A stretch of 64,000 nt of DNA from positions 1,072,065,938 to 1,072,129,937 of the forward strand of contig NC_056732.1 of assembly GCF_019279795.1 (NCBI RefSeq). The letters are read 5' to 3'. Numbering within the stretch: the stretch's first letter is position 1; each line of letters opens with the position of its first letter. The position numbers were made by a program, and so were the translations under genes. Shown here in pieces: positions 57,484 through 64,000 of this stretch. Source of the DNA: Protopterus annectens (lineage: Eukaryota > Chordata > Ceratodontiformes > Protopteridae). Below the pieces are notes generated by a model, which did not search any database, was not told the DNA's origin, and worked only from the letters and a program-made list of their open reading frames with translations.

Positions 57484-57517
57484 AGAAGCTGTATTCTTGG
57501 CCTTGGACAGTGCTGTT

Positions 57518-58890
57518 TTAACCTGTGCAGCAATAATACTGGGTGCCTAGCAATCTACTCGTATTGCGACTACTGGTCCTTTGGGGGGGAGGGGTAAAGT
57601 TAGCACTGAATCTGTCGGCCAGTATATTGCCAATATCTGTTGGCTCAGTATAGAAGTGCAGTAGCTCAGAGCAAATCTGGGTACTGCCATGGAGATTCTT
57701 TACATAACTATAGAAGGCCTTGTGATCGTCTTTACTATCTACTGCAATTCTGTTTTCATAGCTAGCTTTAGAGGATTTGATGAGGGATCTCAACTTTCTG
57801 TTGAGGATGATAAGGGAGTTTTTCCAGTCTTAGGAGTTCATCTTATTTCGCATCAGTTTCCTCCTTCTGTTGTAGAGTTTGTTTATGGCAGGGGACCATA
57901 AGATTGGCTTCCTTTTGGAGAACGTCTCTGTTCTATTGGGTATGGCAAGATCCATGCATTTGTGTATGTGTTCATACAGTGCACTGGTGTATGATTCATT
58001 GGTCATGCAACTCTTCTACACTTGCATGGGTGCCTTGAAGTTAGCCACCTCTGTTTTTAGGAGCCCAAAGTTAGCTTTGGAGAAGTTTTTCATGGTGGTT
58101 ACCTTTGCGGGGTGGGAGGGATGTGGATTTCCAAGACGATTAGTTTGTGGTCTGATCTAACCAGGGAGGAGTTGACTACTGGTGTAGAGCAACAGTCGGC
58201 CATGTTAGTAATGACCAGGTCAAGGACGTTGCTACCTCTAGTGGGGGTAAGAACGAGCTGGTCCAGGGCGCTGGAATTATTGAATTCCAGGAAACGTTGG
58301 GCAAGTGTATTTGTACATGAGTAGTTTTCCCAGTTAATGGAGGGGTAGTTGAAGTGCCCCAGTATGAGTGTGTTAGGTTGGACCCTAATATTCTCCATGG
58401 TGCTTAGGAATGTGGAGTGCGAGTCTTGGGGCATGGTTGGGGACCTATAGCAGGCTACAAACTGAATCTGTCTTACCCAATGTTAGCTGCACATGAAGTA
58501 TCTCAGATGCGTTAGGTTGGTCTACCAAGTCTGGAGGTGTGCACATCCTTTATGAATATAGAAACACCACCACCTTTGGAGCTTTGAAAGGTATGGAATG
58601 AGTTGCAGCCTGGTAGTGCAGGGGGTGCTTTCTACTGCCTTGAACCAGGTCTCTGTTACGGCACAAAAGTCGACATCCTCCATTTAAAGGAGAACTTCGA
58701 GCGCATGTATTTTGAGATTTAGGCTTCTAGTGTTGAGCAGCATGACCCTCAGATTGCATTTGTTTGCAGCTGTTATGGTGGTAATTTGGTCTTTGGAACA
58801 CTGCCTAAAAAGGCAATATAGGGGTGGCAAGAGCCTTGGCCAGTACCCGGAAGCCCAGTGGCGACAGATGCAGGCCATCTCTGGCAAAGC
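57518..58890 (-). pseudogene. CR1-C ORF2, endonuclease and linker part (broken)
   Basis: 58887-58684 opens the endonuclease (LRVMLLNTRSLNLKIHALEVLL). 58434-58099 carries ILGHFNYPSINWENYS, NVLDLVITN and RSDHKLIVL. The usual GDFN is GHFN, so a catalytic Asp is replaced by His. The linker continues at 57793-57518 (LIKSSKASYENRIA). Several frame breaks. Confidence 0.8.
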
Positions 58891-59311
58891 ATCGAGGTCT
58901 GTCAGTCATGTCATCCCAGGCAGACAGATACTGGACCCCCTTTGAATGACACCAGAAACTTAGCCAATTGTTGAAATCAATCAATTTCTGCTTGTACTGT
59001 GGTATCATTCTGGGTGATGCTAGGATGCTGCTCAGGGCTAGGGTCATACCCGCCTGGGCTACACAATCTGAGAGCTCCTGCATGTCTATTTTCATGTAGT
59101 CCAGGGAGGTATGTCTCAGGTCATTCACACCCACATGTGCAATGGCAGAGTGATATTTGTACCTGTTGTTTTGGGACACGAATGCGTATGTTATGTGGCA
59201 AATCCTGGCGCATGACAGGCGGCTGACTGTTACTTTCTCCTTATTCAACCTAGTGAGTGGGACATCAGTGTGCCTCATTATCGAGTCACCTATGACTAGT
59301 GTGTTGGGCAT
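58805..59311 (-). CDS. CR1-C ORF1, SGNH esterase domain (open)
   Basis: 168-residue open frame with a complete SGNH triad: Ser10 in LVIGDSIMRH, Asn63 in HVGVNDLRH, and Asp145/His148 in RDGLHLSPLGFR. This is the esterase domain established for CR1-like ORF1 proteins. Met at 59311 is only the first Met of the open piece; the Cys-finger N-terminal part is at 59781-59572 in a separate frame. Confidence 0.85.
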   Translation of the reverse strand: MPNTLVIGDSIMRHTDVPLTRLNKEKVTVSRLSCARICHITYAFVSQNNRYKYHSAIAHVGVNDLRHTSLDYMKIDMQELSDCVAQAGMTLALSSILASPRMIPQYKQKLIDFNNWLSFWCHSKGVQYLSAWDDMTDRPRCFARDGLHLSPLGFRVLAKALATPILPF

Positions 59312-59571
59312 GCTGTTTTGTCTTAGGGGCTTTGGTTGAGTGGCACACTGTTTAAGAGAGTTGTGTGTCTCATGATTAGTGTTGTGTTGTGGTGGTCGAG
59401 TGCATTTCTGCCTTGGAGGTCTCTGCTGCTTGGATAGATTTTTACTGAGAGCCTCCGCGAAGGTGGGTGTGTGGTTTGTTTATTTATGTGAATGCAGTGC
59501 TGGTGTGTGTTCTGGAGGGCTATGTGTTCCATGTGGTGTTGTACAAGTGCTGACCTTCTCCTCTTGACCAG

Positions 59572-59781
59572 CTATTCCGGTCTTGCCTGGAGAGTACGTG
59601 GCTTCCAATTTGGATATATAACTGCATCTCTCGCAAGAGTGTTGATAGGTAAGAGGAGAGGGCTGTCGGTGTACATGAGGCAGTTGTTACATTGCCTCAG
59701 GATGCCCAAGTTCACCAGGTTAATAGGAGAAAGCACAGGGAACTGACCTTTAGACATGCCTGGAGGTGGGGGCATTGCCAA
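59572..59781 (-). pseudogene. CR1-C ORF1, N-terminal Cys-finger part
   Basis: MSKGQFPVLSPINLVNLGIL then RQCNNCLMYTD and LLLP match the N-terminus of CR1-B ORF1 (50729 onward). The second Cys pair is lost (ARDAVIYP against CERCNHIA). The frame breaks before the esterase. Confidence 0.78.
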
Positions 59782-59956
59782 TAAGTACTGGATCTGTTTC
59801 CTTGAAAAATGTTTAGTGCTGGTATCACTTTTGCCTGCTACAATAATTGCTACAAGAATTCTGGTAAAGTGTTAGACTAATAAGCTAGTATAAGTGCAGG
59901 AAAGGAGAGAACTAGTAGATCTAAGGAAAAAACTGAAGGGCAGACTATGGCACCGC

Positions 59957-60312
59957 TCAGAAGTTTACAAACAGTCCTGGATACAGCAAGTCTGTATTTG
60001 GACTAGACTAGTTACAGGAAAGGCGGAAAACAAGCGCTAACAAGGGCTTTTAAACAGGAAAGTTGAGAGAGATGGAAAAATTGTCCAAATGACCAATTAA
60101 ACTACAATTTCTGGGCCAGTAACCACTACTCTTGTGGTAGACAAGCTACCTATTGCTTACCACTCCCACTGATAAGCTAGAAGGCTTCCCATCAACACAG
60201 AAAGGCTTGGGGGCTCAAAAGCTCACAAACAGTCTTGGATACAGCAAATCTGTATCTGGACTAGACTAGTTACAGGAAAGGGGGGAAACAAATGCAAACC
60301 CGGGCTTTTGTG
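59957..60312 (-). repeat. Duplicated 5' UTR block of CR1-C
   Basis: 59957-60054 and 60216-60312 are direct repeats (acaaacagtc-tggatacagc, tttggactagactagttacagg, aggcttt-like end), about 259 bp apart. CR1-B has one inverted-orientation equivalent at about 50175-50240. Confidence 0.85.
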
Positions 60313-61286
60313 TAACAGATCTCTCACCCAAGAGGGAGAGATCCCAGAAACTTTGAAAGAGACTTTGCAAAGATTAAGCACATTGTCTAAATATGGAAAA
60401 ATGTGGATACCTAGCAGCCTGGAGTGAGCTACAACTAGACCTAGATGCTTTCTGAACACTCTTGCTACAGTGGATAGTCCAAAGGGTAAGGCAGAGAACT
60501 GAATTTGTTTCAGACACACAGAACCGTAAGAAAAACCTGGTATAGATGAATACGGAAGTGATAAGTATCTTTTAAATCTGGGGTTACAAAGAGACTTAAA
60601 TGAGGCAGAGAAATTAATGTTGTGAAGTGACATCTGTAACCTAGATGAATGACCTTAAGATCAACTTATCGGAGACTGTTAGAGAAAAAAAACACTGCTC
60701 TTGGTTTTAGGGGGCTCCTGAATTCTTTTTGGACTCCCCCAATTCTTCTTAAATGTCTATTTAACAGCATTTTGTAGGGTCGAGTTATTTATGTATTGCC
60801 AGAATTGGGTGATAGGCTTGTGTCCTGTAGAAAATCTGGAAAGGGGGGCTGAAAAAATGTGACATTCCCTGAATCAACGTACCCTTTTCATCACACTATT
60901 TAATCAACTCTGCAGCAGAGGAGCCAAAAACCAAATTTTTATCCAACGGAGAATTTAAAATCCTTTTTAGATCATTTGGGAGGTTCTGAGAATACAACCA
61001 GGGAAACCTCCTCAAGACAGTACGAGTGGCCATAGCCCTGGAAGAAGTATCAACTGAATTATACACGCACTGTAAACATTAATTAGTGACTTGTACAATG
61101 GAGAAATTCATTTAAAGCATATTTTTCCTCACTAGAAGATACTGCAGACAAAATATTCCTCACACTATCACAATTAGTCAAAATATGAGCCTCACAATTC
61201 ATAGTTCTGAAAATCAAAGTTGCAGAAGCATATACTTTTCCATTACTTAATCTTCCCATCATTGTCAGAAGCAGTAGGACTGTAAC
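60313..61286 (-). mobile_element. DIRS-G continued: RT and Gag remnant
   Basis: 60633-60223 encodes an RT piece: FSALPFGLSTVARVF, HSRLLGIHIFPYLDN (motif B and motif C). 61346-61083 and the sequence just left of it resemble the Gag helical block (VYASATLIFRTMNCEAHI against FSSATFSMRSLNYLCHF) and the SALFG region. Order and strand continue from the 54645-55895 part. Cut near 61287 by the left end of DIRS-J. Confidence 0.65.
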
Positions 61287-62121
61287 TAACACGTTGCATC
61301 TTACCATAACATGGCATCTGTGTTGTCTTCCTTCATTCCTCTTCACGATAGGGTCTCTGATCCAACCCTAGGATACAGCTCGGGCAAATACTACAGACTT
61401 TGATCCGACTCTCAAGCTCCTCCCTCATACCAATAATGCCCTGCAAGTACCTCAGATCAAGTTTGCCAGCACCAAACAATCAGCATCCACACATTAAAGG
61501 AACAGCTTAAGAGGCTCAGGCATAAGAGTCCCTTATTACCCAGGTTCCTCAAAGAAAAAGGCAGGGGGGTGGTTGGGTGGGAAAAGTGAGAAGGAATGAA
61601 AAAAGACAGCACAGATTTAAAGTAAGACATAACTTTTTAATCTGATGTCTTTTTCATTCTTCCTCACGACAGGAATTACGTATCTGGGGACTCTGACCAT
61701 GGGTGGCCCTCACAGAAGGATATGCTGGAGCACCACTGAGCCGAACAAGGCCCTGCTCCTGGATATAACATCCAGCTTGTAATGGGATACAAAGGTACAA
61801 CTATTAGACCAAGATGCTGCTGCACAAATGTCATCAACAGAGGTTCCGGAATAGAAGGCTGTAGAAGTAGCCATAGCTCTGGTGGAATGTGCCCTAAGAG
61901 GTTTAGGTAATTGCAATCCTTTGGATGAATATTTGCACAAGATGCAATCTTAAACCGATTTTGCCAAGGTAAATTTTAATACCGCCTGTCCAAGCCTATA
62001 AAAGGAAAAAGCTGATCAGATTTTTTTGTGTTTGGTTCTGTGTAGGTAGAAACAAAGTTGTCTATGCATGGCTAGAAGATGGAGAACATACTCCCCTTTA
62101 TTAGAGAAATTGGGAAAGAAA
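61287..62121 (-). mobile_element. DIRS-J: 3' end fragment of a DIRS
   Basis: Left end containing cttaccataacatggcatctg, ITR-like sequence (ctcctccctcataccaataa), ICR at about 61593-61672. Recombinase C-terminus at 61940-61710: RAHSTRAMATST (His, Arg) and FVSHYKLDVIS (Tyr). It ends at about 62121, where DIRS-H begins. Confidence 0.75.
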
Positions 62122-62484
62122 AAGTACAGTTTTGTACCTACCATAAATGTAGATGTTCGAGGATTCCATTGCTGCAGTCCTGACTATTGGGGTATAGTCC
62201 ATATCCTCAGTCTTTTCTTGCCCCAGATGTCAGAAGACCCAAAAAGACAAGTCCCCAAAACAACCTGCACCAAAAACATGTATAATATATACAACAATAT
62301 ATACATATATATATATAAAATATAAGCATGTAAACTCACCTACACAACCACCCCTAAACACAGAGGGGAAGGAGAATGGAATCAACATCTACATTTATGG
62401 TAGGTACAAAACTGTACTATGTTCTTCGCCTTCCATTGCTGCAGTCCGTAGAATCCCAAAGCAGAGGCAAGGGAGGCTGGCAAA

Positions 62485-63165
62485 TTATAAAGTAGCAGGA
62501 GCTGACAACATGCCTTGTAAAACAGCTGTGGCAAAACCAGCCCTAGTCTTAGAGTATATAGGCAGGTGATAATGCCTAGAGAAAGTATGCACTGAACTCC
62601 AAGTAGCTGCTTCCAGAATATCCTTAGTTGCCACCCCCCTTAGAAATGCTGTTGAAGTGGCAGTAGCCCTAGTGGAATGAGGCCTAATCCCAGCTGGAAC
62701 CTCTTTGCCATGATGGGAATAACAAAATGCAATGCAAAAGCCAATCCACCTAGAAATAGTTTGTTTTGACACAGGCTTGCCCTGTGAACCCAAAGCAAAA
62801 GAAACAAGTAACTGCTGAGACTGCCTAAAATTCTTAGTCCTGCTCAAATAAAATTGCCTGTGTACATCTAAAGTGTGCAAAATCTTTTCCCCTTTATTTT
62901 GAGGATCTGCAAAAAACGTAGGCAAATGAATAGTTTGGTTTAAAGCCACACTAGAAACCACCTTAGGCATAAAGGAAGGATTAGTACGTAATGATACCCT
63001 GTCCTTATGGAAAATCAAAAAGGGCTCCACTGCCATAAGGGCCTGCAACTCAGACACCCTTCTTGCAGAAGTAATAGCCAACAGAAAAGCAGTCTTCCAT
63101 GACAAATACCTCAATTCAGCAGTAGCTGCAGGCTCAAAAGGTTGTAGAGTAAGTTTTTCCAACAC
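62485..63165 (-). CDS. DIRS-H tyrosine recombinase, catalytic part (open)
   Basis: 226-residue open frame. Arg36 (TSARRVSEL), His163 and Arg166 (RPHSTRATATS), His193 and Tyr199 (VHTFSRHYHL) give a full catalytic set. The N-terminal part continues at 63390-63196 (YLTELLDKGLSFSSIKIHAA) and 63934-63371 (RRPSTRRVYRKMEEIF) in other frames. There is at least one break near 63180 and another near 63380. Stop at 62485. Confidence 0.87.
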   Translation of the reverse strand: MLEKLTLQPFEPAATAELRYLSWKTAFLLAITSARRVSELQALMAVEPFLIFHKDRVSLRTNPSFMPKVVSSVALNQTIHLPTFFADPQNKGEKILHTLDVHRQFYLSRTKNFRQSQQLLVSFALGSQGKPVSKQTISRWIGFCIAFCYSHHGKEVPAGIRPHSTRATATSTAFLRGVATKDILEAATWSSVHTFSRHYHLPIYSKTRAGFATAVLQGMLSAPATL

Positions 63166-63513
63166 AAAATTGAGATCCCAAGCAGGAGTAGGAGCTCACA
63201 TTGGGGTCTTATATTCTTTGCCCTCTAAGAAACTGCTTGAACAAAGGATGAAAAACAAAGGTGGGTCACAATCATAGTGAGCTGAAATTGCTGCAGCATG
63301 AATCTTTATGGAAGAGAAGGACAAACCTTTGTCCAATAATTCAGTAAGATATTGAAGAGCCACACTCAAATTAGGCTCTGAAATCTCCAAATTCTTTGCT
63401 GTACTCCAAAATAAAAATCTCTTCCATTTTTCTGTACACTCTCCTAGTACTAGGCCTTCTAGCTTCCATAATCACATTTAAAACTTGTTGAGGAAGCTGA
63501 GACCTGCTGTGCT

Positions 63514-63903
63514 TCAACACAGAATATGCCAAGCTGTGAGATGAAGAGATTGAAGCTTGACATTGAGCAGATGACCGTCCTTCTGAGATAACAGATGAGG
63601 AATCAGAGGTAAAGGCCATGGAGGCTTCTTTACAAGACTCCGTAGAAGTGGGTACCAGTGTTGCCGAGGCCAATCTGGAGCTATCAAAATCATCCTTGGC
63701 CTGTCTTGTCTGACCTTTAATAATACCTTTGGAAGAAGAGGCAGAGGTGGAAAGGCATAGACATGAAGGTTTTTCCAACTGAAAGACAGAGCATCCACTT
63801 TCCAAGCTGTGTGATGAAACCCCTTTGTGCAATACTTTGGCAGCTGGTGGTTTAGTGGAGAAGCGAACAGATCTATGTCTGGAGTTCCCCATGACACTGT
63901 CAA
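63514..63903 (-). pseudogene. DIRS-H methyltransferase-like segment
   Basis: 130-residue frame: WGTPDIDLFASPLNHQLPKY, then AFPPLPLLPKVLLK and MILIAPDWPRQHWYPLL. DLFAS...AFPP...APDWP is the pattern of the Dam-like segment described in DIRS elements. It overlaps the recombinase N-terminal frame 63934-63371. Methylation activity is not shown. Confidence 0.65.
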
Positions 63904-64000
63904 TTTCTGAAATACATGAAGATCCAGTTTCCACGGGGATCCATGATTTGTCTGCTTAATACATCTGCTAGGGAGTTCTGTGCTCCTGGCAGAAACCTTG

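Larger units (their letters stand above)
55896..60312 (-). mobile_element. CR1-C: near full-length CR1 LINE, diverged subfamily
   Basis: 3' end near 55896 with the octamer gttcatag. ORF2 in 58890-56302, ORF1 in 59781-58805, and a 5' region to 60312 containing two direct copies of a 97-bp block. It is clearly diverged from CR1-A/B throughout. Inserted in DIRS-G: RNase H sequence lies to the left and RT sequence to the right. Confidence 0.88.
62122..64000 (-). mobile_element. DIRS-H: family-2 DIRS, truncated by window end
   Basis: Left end tacagttttgtacctaccat near 62126 and ICR at about 62380-62450, whose first half is the reverse complement of the left end. Recombinase, methyltransferase-like segment and the start of RNase H follow toward the window end. 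Closely related in ends to DIRS-F and DIRS-G, and much better preserved. Confidence 0.85.

Overview
This window is vertebrate nuclear DNA from a species with a very large, transposon-swollen genome. The only host coding sequence I can support is one 102-bp exon at 33096-33197 on the minus strand. It encodes part of the kinase domain of a SPAK/OSR1-type STE20 kinase, most like OXSR1, and has both splice sites. No other exon of that gene is visible, so its flanking introns exceed about 33 kb on one side and 30 kb on the other. DIRS, CR1, Penelope and L1-like elements together with giant introns suggest a lungfish or a large-genome amphibian. That is an inference; I cannot name the species.

Layout. 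DIRS-1 (1-5947) is a tyrosine-recombinase retrotransposon cut by the window start. Then come unassigned sequence, a decayed DIRS (about 8.0-9.85 kb), a 310-bp foldback repeat (9973-10282), a dispersed repeat near 11.0 kb and an L1-like endonuclease remnant (about 12.2-12.8 kb). CR1-A (minus strand) lies at 13005-15098 and 21104-22503, split by DIRS-2 (15099-21103). L1-like LINE remains lie at about 22.95-25.41 kb and 31.64-32.75 kb, split by DIRS-3 (25415-31634). The host exon follows at 33.1 kb. A Penelope-like element (PLE) at 34187-41848 consists of two head-to-head copies in one insertion, flanked by a 15-bp target-site duplication. From 42 to 64 kb there is a stack of nested, mostly decayed DIRS copies interrupted by three CR1 copies and a 586-bp PLE-like insertion. 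The last DIRS (DIRS-H) runs off the window end.

How the parts work. The DIRS units encode Gag, reverse transcriptase/RNase H with a methyltransferase-like segment, and a tyrosine recombinase. They carry inverted terminal repeats and an internal complementary region (ICR) matching both outer ends. CR1 units encode ORF1 (Cys-rich finger plus SGNH esterase) and ORF2 (endonuclease plus RT). The PLE encodes ORF1 and an RT/GIY-YIG protein in the -1 frame, with a U UUU UUA slippery heptamer at exactly the position that would join them. Its terminal repeat folds as a hammerhead ribozyme. Nearly every element has frame breaks, so these are mainly fossils. All DIRS copies, the three large and the decayed ones, lie on the same strand as the host exon.
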